Of a stretch of 64,000 bases of DNA, positions 1 through 7,838 are shown piece after piece. Numbering within the stretch: the first letter of the stretch is position 1; the number at the start of each line of letters is the position of its first letter. The DNA is from Burkholderiales bacterium. Lineage in GTDB: Bacteria > Pseudomonadota > Gammaproteobacteria > Burkholderiales > JAEUOS01. The notes beneath the pieces were generated by a model. The model made no database searches. It saw only the letters and a list, made by a program, of their open reading frames with translations, and was not told the DNA's origin. Where the stretch lies: the NCBI GenBank assembly GCA_016790695.1, contig JAEUOS010000027.1:1-64000 (forward strand), read 5' to 3'. The position numbers were made by a program, and so were the translations under genes.

Positions 1-330
1 TTCGGGCAACCGCTGACCCAGGGCGCCGCGGCCATCGTCCTGTCGCACGGCCCGAACCGCCTGGGCGGTACCGGCCAGGATGGCACCGTGTACGCCGCGC
101 CGCCCGGCGGCACCGACGAGGCGCTCAACGGCCCGGCGATCGGCGCAGTCACGCCGGGTGCGCGCCCGTCCACGAACCCGTTCATCATTCGCCCTCCCCT
201 CGACGGGTCGTCGGCCGGGTGCAGCGACGGCGGCGGAACCACGCTCTGCTATTTCGACGACCAGGCGACCTACCTGGGGGTCAATGCCCTGATCGCGCGC
301 ATGGTGCAAGCCGGTCTGCGCCTGCGCTAG
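1..330 (+). CDS. Type IV pilin-like (type II secretion-like) protein, C-terminal part
   Basis: The reading frame is open from the first base of the window, so only the last 109 residues are present. The C-terminus has the pattern of large prepilin-type proteins: a SHGPN motif (about residues 15-19 of the fragment), a Gly/Pro-rich loop, then CYFDDQATYLGVNALIARMV, which resembles the FDD-(V/T)-x-(W/Y) and RMxxAG endings seen in that family. The N-terminal methylation helix lies outside the window. Its neighbour at 3931-4662 is another prepilin, so this is probably part of a pilus or secretion gene set. The family call rests on this C-terminal pattern only. It ends 30 bp from the convergent histidine kinase gene. 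Confidence 0.6.
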   Translation, partial: FGQPLTQGAAAIVLSHGPNRLGGTGQDGTVYAAPPGGTDEALNGPAIGAVTPGARPSTNPFIIRPPLDGSSAGCSDGGGTTLCYFDDQATYLGVNALIARMVQAGLRLR

Positions 331-360
331 TCGCACCGGCTCCACGCTTGCCGGCCCCGC

Positions 361-2103
361 TCACGGCGTCTTGTCGTCGTGGCGAAGGGCGAACCGCACG
401 CAGCCGTCGCGGTTCTCTTCCAGCACGAGTGCCCAGCCCGCGGATTCCGCGAGCCTGGCCGCCTGGTACAGGCCGATGCCCAGGCCATTGCGCGAGGCGA
501 CCGGCCCGGCGAACAGGCGGCTCGCCGTCGCGCCATCGATCGCGCTGCCATCGTCCTCGACCACGAGCGAGGCGTGGGCACCACCACCGGAGACACGCAT
601 GCAGATCGCGAGCGCGGGTTCCGCACGCCGCTTCTGCAGCGCGTTCTGGATCAGGTTCTCCGCCACGCCCGAAAAGACTCCCGCCGGAATCGACGCGTCC
701 CCGGCCAGGGCCGCGGCGTCGAAGCCGATGCCGAGGTGTTCGTGCTGCGCCCGGAACTCGCTCCACCAGTGCAACAGCGGCGTCACCGCAGTCGAGTCGG
801 CCTGCGGCCGCTCGAGCTTGACCAGCGTTTGCGACAGGCGCCGCGACAACTCCGGCAGACTGCGTTCGACCAGCGCGCGCACCTCGCGATCGCCGGGCAG
901 CGCCGCAGCGGCACCGATCAGGCCATCGAGTGACTGCAGCAGATTCTTGACATCGTGGGTCAGGCGGGCGCCGGTCTCGTGCACCGCATGAAGGTAGTGG
1001 CGAGCGCGCAGGCGCTCCTCGCGCTTCTTGGCCGCGTAGAACTGCACGGCGACCTGCAGCAGGAGCTTGATGTGCCAGGCCAACGCGCCGGTGAGATGGC
1101 GCGGTGTGAACAGTCGGACGCTGATCACCGCTCGCGGCTCGTCCGGGATCGGCAGGTCGAATTCCTGGCAGTGGGCGCCGCTCCGCGTCCCGAACCCGCC
1201 CGGTGCGATCGCGCCTTCCCAGGAGGCGCCGGCGACCGGCGAGAACTCGCCGAGTGCATGGACCGCTTCCTCGAAGAAGCGCTCGGCGACGGCTTCCTCG
1301 CGGCTCAGGCGCGCGATCCTCTCGAGCCATCGCTCGTACGGCATGGCGAACGACATGAGGTAACGCGACAGCAGGAACACCGCGCCGCCGCGCTGATCCG
1401 GCAGCGCCATGCGGCCGAGCAGGACCTCGACGGCAACGAGTAGCACCGCGACGCCGACCAGGGTGATGCCGATGCTGGCGAAGTATCCTTGCTCGCCGAG
1501 CGTCATGAGCACGATGCCGGCAAAACCGATCAGCAGCAGCAGCAGAAGCATCCACACGCTGTGCACGAGGTCGTACAGGCCGCCGGCCCAGCTGCGCTCG
1601 CCCTCGCGTCCCGCCTCGCGCCAGGCCGCGAGCGCGAGCGGCGGCAGGGCGGCACTCAATATGATCTCGAGCCAGCCGCGCACCGCCGGCGACACCGCGC
1701 GCGCGCGCAACGTCTCGGGCAGCAGATCGGGCAGGACCAGGCCGAAGAACAAGGCCAGCAGATGGGCGAGTACGGCCAGATGCAGCAGGCGCTCGTCGCG
1801 GCGCGCGAAGGCCAGGCCGCGCCCACCGACCAGGGCAGTCACCAGCGCAACCCATGCGAACTGGATCCAGGGATTCAGGAACGCGGCAAGCAGCAGCGCA
1901 GCGCCGCCCAGCAGAAGCGCCTCGCGCGCGCCCAGGCGCAACGAGCCCGCGACCACCGGCTGCCACAGCAGGAACGCGCCGAGATGCGCGAAGAACAGCG
2001 GCTTGCGCCAGGATGCCGGCAGCGCCTGAAACTCGGAGGCGAGCAATAGCGCGATCGCCAGCACCAGCAAGAGGCTGCGCGAGCCGTCAGTGCGCCAGTT
2101 CAT
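361..2103 (-). CDS. Membrane-bound sensor histidine kinase (orphan)
   Basis: A 580-residue protein. About six or seven hydrophobic segments lie between residues 10 and 232, followed by a GAF-like input region (about 275-350) and a kinase core. The H-box is ARLTHDVKNLL with His383 as the likely phosphorylated residue. The N-box is ENLIQNAL (482-489), and the G-boxes are VEDDGSAI (515-522) and NGLGIGLY (539-546). It should phosphorylate a response regulator, but none is adjacent. The THDVKN H-box and multi-helix sensor recall kinases that drive sigma-54 activators for pili or PEP-CTERM proteins (PilS, PrsK), and both kinds of target lie within 3 kb; that link is inference. The ATG at 2103 is 9 nt after a TATTAT element. 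Confidence 0.88.
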   Translation of the reverse strand: MNWRTDGSRSLLLVLAIALLLASEFQALPASWRKPLFFAHLGAFLLWQPVVAGSLRLGAREALLLGGAALLLAAFLNPWIQFAWVALVTALVGGRGLAFARRDERLLHLAVLAHLLALFFGLVLPDLLPETLRARAVSPAVRGWLEIILSAALPPLALAAWREAGREGERSWAGGLYDLVHSVWMLLLLLLIGFAGIVLMTLGEQGYFASIGITLVGVAVLLVAVEVLLGRMALPDQRGGAVFLLSRYLMSFAMPYERWLERIARLSREEAVAERFFEEAVHALGEFSPVAGASWEGAIAPGGFGTRSGAHCQEFDLPIPDEPRAVISVRLFTPRHLTGALAWHIKLLLQVAVQFYAAKKREERLRARHYLHAVHETGARLTHDVKNLLQSLDGLIGAAAALPGDREVRALVERSLPELSRRLSQTLVKLERPQADSTAVTPLLHWWSEFRAQHEHLGIGFDAAALAGDASIPAGVFSGVAENLIQNALQKRRAEPALAICMRVSGGGAHASLVVEDDGSAIDGATASRLFAGPVASRNGLGIGLYQAARLAESAGWALVLEENRDGCVRFALRHDDKTP

Positions 2104-2111
2104 GGTCGGCG

Positions 2112-2118
2112 CATAATA
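2112..2118. promoter_or_regulatory. Overlapping divergent -10 elements
   Basis: Only 20 bp separate the divergent starts at 2103 (minus) and 2124 (plus). Inside lies CATAATA. Read on the plus strand it gives CATAAT (2112-2117), a 5/6 match to TATAAT; on the minus strand it gives TATTAT (2118-2113), also 5/6. No SD-like sequence fits between either element and its ATG. Neither direction has a convincing -35. Confidence 0.4.
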
Positions 2119-2123
2119 AGCGA

Positions 2124-2957
2124 ATGCCGCCTTCCGCCACTCCGATCGCGCCGGACCCGCGGCGTGCGTCGGCGGGGCGCGCGAACGCCCTGCGCGCGAT
2201 GCGCACGCTGGCCGGCGCCACGCTCGCCGAGGCCATCCACAGCCGGGTCATCGCGACCGCACTGCTCGCCGCCATCGCTGCGGCTGCCGCCGGCATGTTT
2301 GCCGCGAGTCTGGCCTTGACCGACGGCGCGGGCATCGGCGCCGCCGTCCAGGGGTGGCTCGCCCGGATCGGCGCGGTGTTCGTTCTGGCGACCTTCGCGG
2401 TGTCGTCGGTCGTCCGCGATACCGACGACAAGGGCCTCGAGCTCGTGTTGTCGATGCCGATCCCGCGCTCGGCCTATCTGCTGGGAAAGTGGGCGGGCAT
2501 GGCCCTCGCCGCGCTGGCGCTGGCGACGCTGGTTGCTGCGTCGCTGCTGCCGCATGCGGCGCCGCGCGCGGCGGCGGCATGGGGCGCATCGCTGTTTCTC
2601 GAGCTGATCATCGTCGCCAGCGCCGGGCTGCTCTGCGCGGTGACGTTCGCGAGCGTCGTCGGCAGCCTCGCGGCGCTCGCAGCCTTCTACTCCCTTGCCC
2701 GGACCATGGCTGCGATGATCGCGATCGGCCACGGCAATGTCGCTCCCGCCGACTCGCCGCTGTTCCACGCCGCCACGGTCGGCTTGCACGGCATCGCGGC
2801 ATTGCTGCCACGGCTCGACATGTACGCACCGACCGCGTGGCTGGTGACGCCGGGGGCGGAACTGCACGGCCTGCCGAACATGGCATTGCAGGCGGCGGTC
2901 TATACGATCGCCCTGCTCGCTGCGGCGGCGATCGACCTGTCGCGCAAGAGCGTGTGA
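2124..2957 (+). CDS. ABC-2 type membrane permease-like protein
   Basis: A 277-residue integral membrane protein with about six hydrophobic helices: near residues 43-63, 74-93, 118-138, 150-170, 175-195 and 258-272. The motif SSVVRDTDDKGLELVLSMPI, followed by RSAYLLGKWAG, is characteristic of ABC-2 family permeases, where a charged loop precedes a polytopic domain. It would form the channel of an ABC exporter, but no ATPase gene is next to it. The ATG at 2124 follows a CATAAT element by 6 nt; an in-frame ATG at 2199 (MRTLAGATLAEAIHSR) is a credible alternative with a normal leader. The next gene starts 19 bp downstream and is probably co-transcribed. Confidence 0.7.
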   Translation: MPPSATPIAPDPRRASAGRANALRAMRTLAGATLAEAIHSRVIATALLAAIAAAAAGMFAASLALTDGAGIGAAVQGWLARIGAVFVLATFAVSSVVRDTDDKGLELVLSMPIPRSAYLLGKWAGMALAALALATLVAASLLPHAAPRAAAAWGASLFLELIIVASAGLLCAVTFASVVGSLAALAAFYSLARTMAAMIAIGHGNVAPADSPLFHAATVGLHGIAALLPRLDMYAPTAWLVTPGAELHGLPNMALQAAVYTIALLAAAAIDLSRKSV

Positions 2958-2976
2958 GCACGCCGCCCCGGCTGAG

Positions 2977-3714
2977 ATGGCGAGATCCGAGCCGCAACGC
3001 CCCTGGTCGCGCGTCCCGTTGGCCGCTGTCGGCATCCTCGCCGGCGCGCTGACGCTGCACGTTCTCCTGCACCGCGCGCACCCGTTCGTCTCCCCCGCGG
3101 CCGCCGACCTCGGCCCGCCCCCTTCCGCGGGGCTCGTGCAAGCCGCCTCGCTCGGGGATCCGCTGGCGGCCGCCAAGCTGCTCAATCTCGTCCTGCAGGC
3201 GCATGACAATCAGCCAGGCCTGTCCGTACCGTTCGCCAGCCTCGATTACGCGATGGTGACGCGCTGGCTCGGCCGCATTCTCGATCTCGACCCCGCGGGC
3301 GCCTACCCCCTGCTCGCCGCGAGCCGGCTCTACGGCGAAATTCCCGATGCGGCCCGCGTGCGCGTGATGCTCGAGTTCGTCCACGACCGGTTCACCGAGA
3401 ACCCGTCCGTACGCTGGCCCTATCTCGCCCATGCCGCGCATGTCGCACGCCACCGCTTGTCGGACCCGTTGCTGGCCCGCCGATACGCGGCGACCCTGCG
3501 GCGCCATGCCGCCGGGACGACGATGCCGGCGTGGGTGCGCCAGATGGAAGTCCTCCTCCTGGCGGACATGGATGAAGCCGCGGCCGCGCGCGTGCTCCTC
3601 GGGGCCCTGCTCGACAGCGGACAGGTCAACGACCCGGCGGAGTACCGCTTCCTTCTGTCCCGCATCGACGGTTCCTTCGGGCGGTCGACCACCGCGCCGG
3701 GCGAAGCGAAGTGA
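2977..3714 (+). CDS. Membrane-anchored helical-repeat protein of unknown function
   Basis: A 245-residue protein. A basic N-terminus and one hydrophobic segment (about residues 13-31, VPLAAVGILAGALTLHVLLH) predict an inner-membrane anchor with the rest periplasmic. The remainder is alpha-helical and rich in Ala, Leu and Arg, with repeat-like helix pairs (for example AGAYPLLAASRLYGEIPDAA) that suggest a TPR-like scaffold. I recognise no catalytic motif and cannot name the family. Its position, 19 bp after the ABC-2 permease and 216 bp before a prepilin, suggests a role in surface-structure assembly or export, but that is only context. Confidence 0.65.
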   Translation: MARSEPQRPWSRVPLAAVGILAGALTLHVLLHRAHPFVSPAAADLGPPPSAGLVQAASLGDPLAAAKLLNLVLQAHDNQPGLSVPFASLDYAMVTRWLGRILDLDPAGAYPLLAASRLYGEIPDAARVRVMLEFVHDRFTENPSVRWPYLAHAAHVARHRLSDPLLARRYAATLRRHAAGTTMPAWVRQMEVLLLADMDEAAAARVLLGALLDSGQVNDPAEYRFLLSRIDGSFGRSTTAPGEAK

Positions 3715-3841
3715 CGAGATTCCGCCACCCCCTGTCCGCGCTTTGGCAGCCAGTGCATCTCCACGCACGCCCGAGCGGGCAGGAGATGCGCAAAAGCGCC
3801 CAGACAGCGCCGAATCGGCCCGCTCATCGCTGCATTGATTC

Positions 3842-3857
3842 TGGCACGCCCTTTGCA
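3842..3857 (+). promoter_or_regulatory. Sigma-54 (-24/-12) promoter before the prepilin gene
   Basis: The sequence TGGCACGCCCTTTGCA matches the sigma-54 consensus TGGCACG-N4-TTGCW at every defined base, with GG at -24 and GC at -12 correctly spaced. Transcription would start near 3868, leaving a leader of about 63 nt before the ATG at 3931. Sigma-54 promoters need an enhancer-binding activator, as with PilR at pilA. The gene for sigma-54 itself (rpoN) is in this window. Confidence 0.85.
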
Positions 3858-3930
3858 CAATCGCAGATACAGTGGTCGCAACGCTCCCGAAGTCATGCGG
3901 AGAGGCGACCGACAACTCCGTGGAGGCGGC

Positions 3931-4662
3931 ATGCGCAAGCAAAAGGGCTTTACCCTGGTTGAAATCGCGATCGTTCTGGTAATCATCGGACTGCTGCTCG
4001 GCGGGATCCTGCGCGGGCAGGAGTTGATCCAGGGCGCACGCGTCCGCAACGTGATCGACCAGCAGAACGGGATTCGCGCCGCGTATTTCGCGTTTCAGGA
4101 TCGCTTCCGCCTGGTGCCCGGCGATATCGGCACCACCCAGACCGCCTTGGTCGGCAACGGCGTGCTCGCCTCGACCGATGGCGCAAGCGGCAACGGCCAG
4201 ATCGCCGTCAATGATTCCTCGACCGCGTTCCAGAACCTGACCGCGACGGGTTTCCTGTCGTGTTCGGTATGCACCGTCGCCCAGCAGGCATCAACGGCCA
4301 GCAACAGCCCGACCAACGTCTACGGCGGCGTGCTGCAGTTGGTGACCAACAACGTGCTGGCCAACTTCACCGCGCCCGCCACCTTCGGCCTCGCGCTTCC
4401 CGCGGTGCGCACTAACATCAAGACCGGCAACCTGATTCCGTCGAACGTGATGGCCGAGATCGACCTCAAGGCGGACGACGGCAACCCCTACAACGGCAAC
4501 TTCCGTTTCAGCACCTGGGCCGCTGCCGGCGGCACCGCGCCGACCCAGGCGACATGCGCCAACGGGCCGACGGCGACGGCAAGCCCGTGGAACAACGGCC
4601 AGGCCAGCGGCGCCGGCGGTCCCATCGGCGGCAACTGCGGTGGAGGAACCATCATCAACTAG
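3931..4662 (+). CDS. Type IV prepilin-like protein (type II secretion/pilin N-methylation domain)
   Basis: A 243-residue protein whose N-terminus MRKQKGFTLVEIAIVLVIIG is a textbook class III signal. Prepilin peptidase would cut between Gly6 and Phe7 and methylate Phe, and Glu5 of the mature protein is present. A hydrophobic helix follows to about residue 29. The globular part is rich in Asn, Thr, Gly and Ala, with a possible Cys pair (CSVC) near residues 111-114 and further Cys near 210 and 237. The start was chosen for the signal and for GTGGAGGC, an SD-like stretch just upstream; an upstream in-frame start at 3835 would bury the signal. It has its own sigma-54 promoter and terminator, so it is a single-gene unit. 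Confidence 0.9.
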   Translation: MRKQKGFTLVEIAIVLVIIGLLLGGILRGQELIQGARVRNVIDQQNGIRAAYFAFQDRFRLVPGDIGTTQTALVGNGVLASTDGASGNGQIAVNDSSTAFQNLTATGFLSCSVCTVAQQASTASNSPTNVYGGVLQLVTNNVLANFTAPATFGLALPAVRTNIKTGNLIPSNVMAEIDLKADDGNPYNGNFRFSTWAAAGGTAPTQATCANGPTATASPWNNGQASGAGGPIGGNCGGGTIIN

Positions 4663-4681
4663 CAGGGGCTTGGCCAACACG

Positions 4682-4712
4682 AAAAGGGGCGCCGCACAGC
4701 GCCCCTTTTTTT
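4682..4712 (+). terminator. Rho-independent terminator after the prepilin gene
   Basis: GGGGCGC (4686-4692) pairs with GCGCCCC (4699-4705) around a 6-nt loop, extended by AAAA/TTTT, and a run of seven T follows (4706-4712). It begins 19 nt after the stop codon. Confidence 0.9.
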
Positions 4713-4792
4713 CGCTTCCCGCGGCTGCCCGGCGCACCGATTTCACGGTATCGCGAGTGTCGGTTTTTTTTACACACCGGCGGAACGCCGAC

Positions 4793-4825
4793 GCAAACAA
4801 CAATGCAAGTGCATGAATTGTTTGC
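4793..4825. repeat. Long imperfect palindrome upstream of the PEP-CTERM gene
   Basis: GCAAACAA (4793-4800) and TTGTTTGC (4818-4825) are exact inverted repeats. Inside them ATGC and GCAT (4803-4806 and 4811-4814) pair again around AAGT. The stretch is A+T-rich compared with its surroundings. It ends 11 bp before a sigma-54-like element, so it is a good candidate for an activator or repressor site. What binds it cannot be told from sequence. Confidence 0.6.
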
Positions 4826-4836
4826 AAATGTCTGCC

Positions 4837-4852
4837 TTGCACGATTCCTGCT
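4837..4852 (+). promoter_or_regulatory. Degenerate sigma-54-like promoter before the PEP-CTERM gene
   Basis: TTGCACGATTCCTGCT fits TGGCACG-N4-TTGCW with two mismatches. One is at the -24 GG (TG here), which is normally nearly invariant; the -12 GC is intact and the spacing is exact. It lies 49 nt before the ATG at 4901 and just downstream of the palindrome. Sigma-54 control of PEP-CTERM genes is known in other bacteria, but the -24 mismatch keeps this tentative. Confidence 0.4.
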
Positions 4853-4900
4853 TGAGGAGTAGTCTTCAGTCTACTCTCCCTCCCGGTTCAAAGGACAGGA

Positions 4901-5584
4901 ATGAAAGCCCTTCTTGGTCGTTTGGCAGTCGTGTGCGGTTTTCTGGCTGCCGTCGGGCCGGCGCATGCCGTTGGTCCGTCGGTGCAGGACTACACGAGTC
5001 AGAGCGCCTGGCAAGCTGCGGTGACCGGCATGTTGTCGTTCGGATTCACCGGCGTCGTCGACCCGGAATCCGCCGACTCGCAATACCTCTCCCCGTCCCA
5101 CACGTTCGGGCCGATGACGTTCGCGTCGTCGAATTTCTTCGTGATCGACCCGGGTCCGTTTCCGCTTCCTTCCACCAGCTTCAGTGTCCAGTTCCTGTCT
5201 GTCGAGGGAGATGGCAGCACGGACAACGTCCTCACGGCGAGCTTCACCGAAGTCGCGTCGACCGCCGTGGCGTTTCGCTACGGCTCGTCCAATCCGCTGG
5301 ACAACGTCACGCCCTACCCGTTGTCGTTGACGGTGAACACGACGGCGGGGTCGGCGACCTTCGGCAGCGTGCTTCTGCCGACCGCTTCGGGGATTACCAA
5401 CTTCATCGGCTTCACGTCCTCGGCAGCGATCACCAGCGTGGTCTTCAGCCAGGCCCCGACCTCCGGAACCTCGTTCGTCCTGACCTCGTTCCAGGTGGCA
5501 GCCGTTCCCGAGCCTTCAGTGGCGCTCCTGCTCGGCGCCGGGCTCGGTCTGATCCTCACGGCGGCACGCCGGCGGATTGCCTGA
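4901..5584 (+). CDS. PEP-CTERM sorting-domain surface protein
   Basis: A 227-residue exported protein. Residues 1-23 form a Sec signal peptide ending in AHA. The C-terminus is a complete PEP-CTERM anchor: VPEPS at 202-206, a hydrophobic helix, then AARRRIA. Such proteins are cut and anchored or released by exosortase (EpsH type) and linked to exopolysaccharide or biofilm matrix. No exosortase or polysaccharide locus is in the window, so sorting genes must lie elsewhere. The central part is Ser/Thr/Gly/Phe-rich, probably beta-structured, with no enzyme motif. The start is supported by AAAGGACAGG just upstream. The gene stands alone, with its own palindrome, promoter-like site and terminator. 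Confidence 0.9.
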   Translation: MKALLGRLAVVCGFLAAVGPAHAVGPSVQDYTSQSAWQAAVTGMLSFGFTGVVDPESADSQYLSPSHTFGPMTFASSNFFVIDPGPFPLPSTSFSVQFLSVEGDGSTDNVLTASFTEVASTAVAFRYGSSNPLDNVTPYPLSLTVNTTAGSATFGSVLLPTASGITNFIGFTSSAAITSVVFSQAPTSGTSFVLTSFQVAAVPEPSVALLLGAGLGLILTAARRRIA

Positions 5585-5605
5585 CAGACCGGCTGCCCCC
5601 TGGCG

Positions 5606-5632
5606 AAAAGCCCCGCATTGCGGGGCTTTTTT
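5606..5632. terminator. Bidirectional rho-independent terminator
   Basis: AAAAGCCCCGC (5606-5616) pairs perfectly with GCGGGGCTTTT (5620-5630) around a 3-nt loop, followed by more T on the plus strand and an AAAA/TTTT edge on the minus strand. It lies between the convergent PEP-CTERM gene (plus) and the KefC-like gene (minus) and can serve both. Confidence 0.9.
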
Positions 5633-5718
5633 CATCGTCGCCGGGGACCAGGGGGACCGGGCACCGGCCAATCGGCATGGCCCCACGGTGATCGCATCGC
5701 GGGACAATCCAACGCCGC

Positions 5719-7692
5719 TCACACGCCGCGCAGCAGGCGCTCCTCGGCCAGGGCGATCGGTTCCGGCGTCCCCTTGAGAACCAGCACGTCGCCGGCCGCG
5801 AGCACGAGATCGGGGACAACCTGCGGGTTGGCCTGGCCCGGCCGGCGCACGTTGACGACCTCGAGCCCACTCTGGTCGAGCCCGGCCGCGTCCAGCGTCT
5901 TGCCGATCGCCGCGGCGCCAGCCTCGAGGATCACCGAGTGCAGTCGCACGTGGTGGCGCTCGCTCAGGTCCTCCGGCTCATCCGACGAGCCGTGGAAAAA
6001 GCCGCGCAGCAGGCCATAGCGGGAATCGCGCACCGCACCGACGCGGCGCACCACCTTCGATATCGGCACGCCGGTCAGCAGCAGGGCGTGCGAGGCCAGC
6101 ATCAGGCTCGACTCCAGCGCTTCGGGGACCACTTCGGCAGCGCCTGCCTCGTGCAATCGGTCCATTTCGCTGTCGTCGCGGACCCGCACGATCACCGGCA
6201 GGCCCGGGCGGGCCTCGTTGACGTGACCGAGAATGCGCACGGCGGCGGCAGTGTCGGCATAGGTCACGACGACCGCCTGCGCACGCGCCAGGCCGGCCGC
6301 CATCAGCGCCTCGCGCCGGCTGGCATCGGCGTAGACCACCGCATCACCGGCCGCGGCGGCTTCGCGGATGCGCTCGGGGTCGAGGTCCAGCGCCATGTAC
6401 TCGACACCCTCGGCAGCGAGGATCTTGGCCAGGCTCTGACCGTTGCGACCGTATCCGCAGATGATGACGTGGCGCGATGTCTTGATGGTGCGGGAAGCGA
6501 TCTGGGTGAGCTGCAGCGACTTCATCATCCATTCGTCGCGCGAGAACCGAAGCGCCAGGCGGTCACTGGCAGCGATCAGGAACGGCGCTGCCAGCATCGA
6601 CAGGAGCATCGCCGCCAGTATCGCGTCCATCAGCACGCTGTCGACCAGCTTCAGTCCGCCGGCCTGCGCCAGCAGCACGAATCCGAATTCCCCGGCTTGC
6701 GCCAGCGCCAGGCCCGTGCGGATCGCGGTACCTGACGGCCGACCGAAGAGCCGGCTCAGACCGGCGACGACGGCGAACTTGGCGATCACCGGAACGGTGG
6801 CGAGCAGCAGCACCAGCCACGGCTGCGCCAGCACCGAGCGAATGTCCAGCAGCATGCCGATGGTGACGAAGAACAGTCCGAGCAGGACATCGCGGAACGG
6901 CTTGATGTCCTCCTCGACCTGATGGCGATACTCGGTCTCCGAGATCAGCATGCCGGCGACGAACGCGCCGAGCGCAAGCGACAGACCTGCATGCTCGGTG
7001 ACATAGGCCAGCCCGAGAGTCATCAGCAGAAGATTGAGCACGAACAGTTCGTTCGAGCGCCGCATCGCGACCACGGTCAGCCAGGCGCGCACCAGCTTGC
7101 GGCCGGCGAACAGCAGCACCGCCAGCACGGCGGCCGCCTTGAGCACCGCCACGCCCAGCGCCAGGGGAATGTTCTCCGGTCCGCTCGCCAGCGCCGGGAC
7201 GATCACCAGGAACGGGACGACCGCGAGATCCTGGAACAGCAGCACACCGACGACATCGCGCCCGTGCCGGCTGTCCAGTTCCCCGCGCTCCGCAAGCAAC
7301 TTCACGAGGATCGCGGTCGACGACATCGCCAGCGCGCCCCCGAGCGCGACTCCGGCCTGCCAGCCGATGCCCACGAACAAGGCTCCCGCCACACCCATCA
7401 CCGTGGTAAGCAGGACCTGCGCGGAACCGAATCCGAAAACCGACGAGCGCATGGCCATCAGCCGCGGCAGGTTGAACTCCAGACCAATGGAGAACATCAG
7501 GAAAACCACGCCGAACTCGGCGAGATAGCGGGTTTCCGGCGTGTTCGGCACAAAACCCAGCGCATTCGGGCCGATCGCGATCCCGGCAATCAGATACCCG
7601 AGCAGGGGCGGCAGCCGCAGCTTGCGGGCCAGCGCGACAATGCCGACCGAGGATGCCAGGAAGACCAGAACGATTTCCAGGGTCTTAGGCAC
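5719..7692 (-). CDS. KefC-like monovalent cation:proton antiporter (CPA2) with RCK domains
   Basis: A 657-residue protein from the GTG at 7692. The first about 380 residues are the CPA2 antiporter domain with about 12-13 helices; LPPLLGYLIAGIAIGP and DIKPFRDVLLGLFFVTIGM are diagnostic. After a linker comes a TrkA-N (RCK-N) domain opening with HVIICGYGRNG, a nucleotide-binding GxGxxG, then an RCK-C domain at the end. It exchanges K+ (or Na+) for H+ across the inner membrane, gated by the RCK domains. The GTG was preferred because family members begin a few residues before helix 1; an in-frame start at 7776 would add 28 non-family residues. It is divergent from kdsD, as in many betaproteobacteria. 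Confidence 0.92.
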   Translation of the reverse strand: MPKTLEIVLVFLASSVGIVALARKLRLPPLLGYLIAGIAIGPNALGFVPNTPETRYLAEFGVVFLMFSIGLEFNLPRLMAMRSSVFGFGSAQVLLTTVMGVAGALFVGIGWQAGVALGGALAMSSTAILVKLLAERGELDSRHGRDVVGVLLFQDLAVVPFLVIVPALASGPENIPLALGVAVLKAAAVLAVLLFAGRKLVRAWLTVVAMRRSNELFVLNLLLMTLGLAYVTEHAGLSLALGAFVAGMLISETEYRHQVEEDIKPFRDVLLGLFFVTIGMLLDIRSVLAQPWLVLLLATVPVIAKFAVVAGLSRLFGRPSGTAIRTGLALAQAGEFGFVLLAQAGGLKLVDSVLMDAILAAMLLSMLAAPFLIAASDRLALRFSRDEWMMKSLQLTQIASRTIKTSRHVIICGYGRNGQSLAKILAAEGVEYMALDLDPERIREAAAAGDAVVYADASRREALMAAGLARAQAVVVTYADTAAAVRILGHVNEARPGLPVIVRVRDDSEMDRLHEAGAAEVVPEALESSLMLASHALLLTGVPISKVVRRVGAVRDSRYGLLRGFFHGSSDEPEDLSERHHVRLHSVILEAGAAAIGKTLDAAGLDQSGLEVVNVRRPGQANPQVVPDLVLAAGDVLVLKGTPEPIALAEERLLRGV

Positions 7693-7825
7693 GCCGCCCC
7701 CGACCGCGCGCGCCAGGACGGGCGATGCGCGCAAACAGCGCCCGATCACCGATTGGTGCGACGCAGCATTTGACAATCGTCTGCAAACTTGATGCCAATT
7801 TTCGATCCCGAATAGGGGGGTTTGC

Positions 7826-7831
7826 TATACT
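7826..7831 (+). promoter_or_regulatory. -10 element of the kdsD promoter, 7 nt before the start codon
   Basis: TATACT (5/6 to TATAAT) sits at 7826-7831, while the kdsD ATG starts at 7839. Normal initiation 6-8 nt after the -10 would begin the mRNA at or next to the start codon. No SD sequence is present. A -35 is poor: TTCGAT at 7801-7806 with a 19-nt spacer is the best candidate. Confidence 0.5.
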
Positions 7832-7838
7832 CGACCGC

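Noticed and set aside
7770-7775. A perfect TTGACA before kdsD
   Set aside because: It is 50 nt from TATACT, too far for a -35, and has no -10 of its own at 16-18 nt (ATGCCA).
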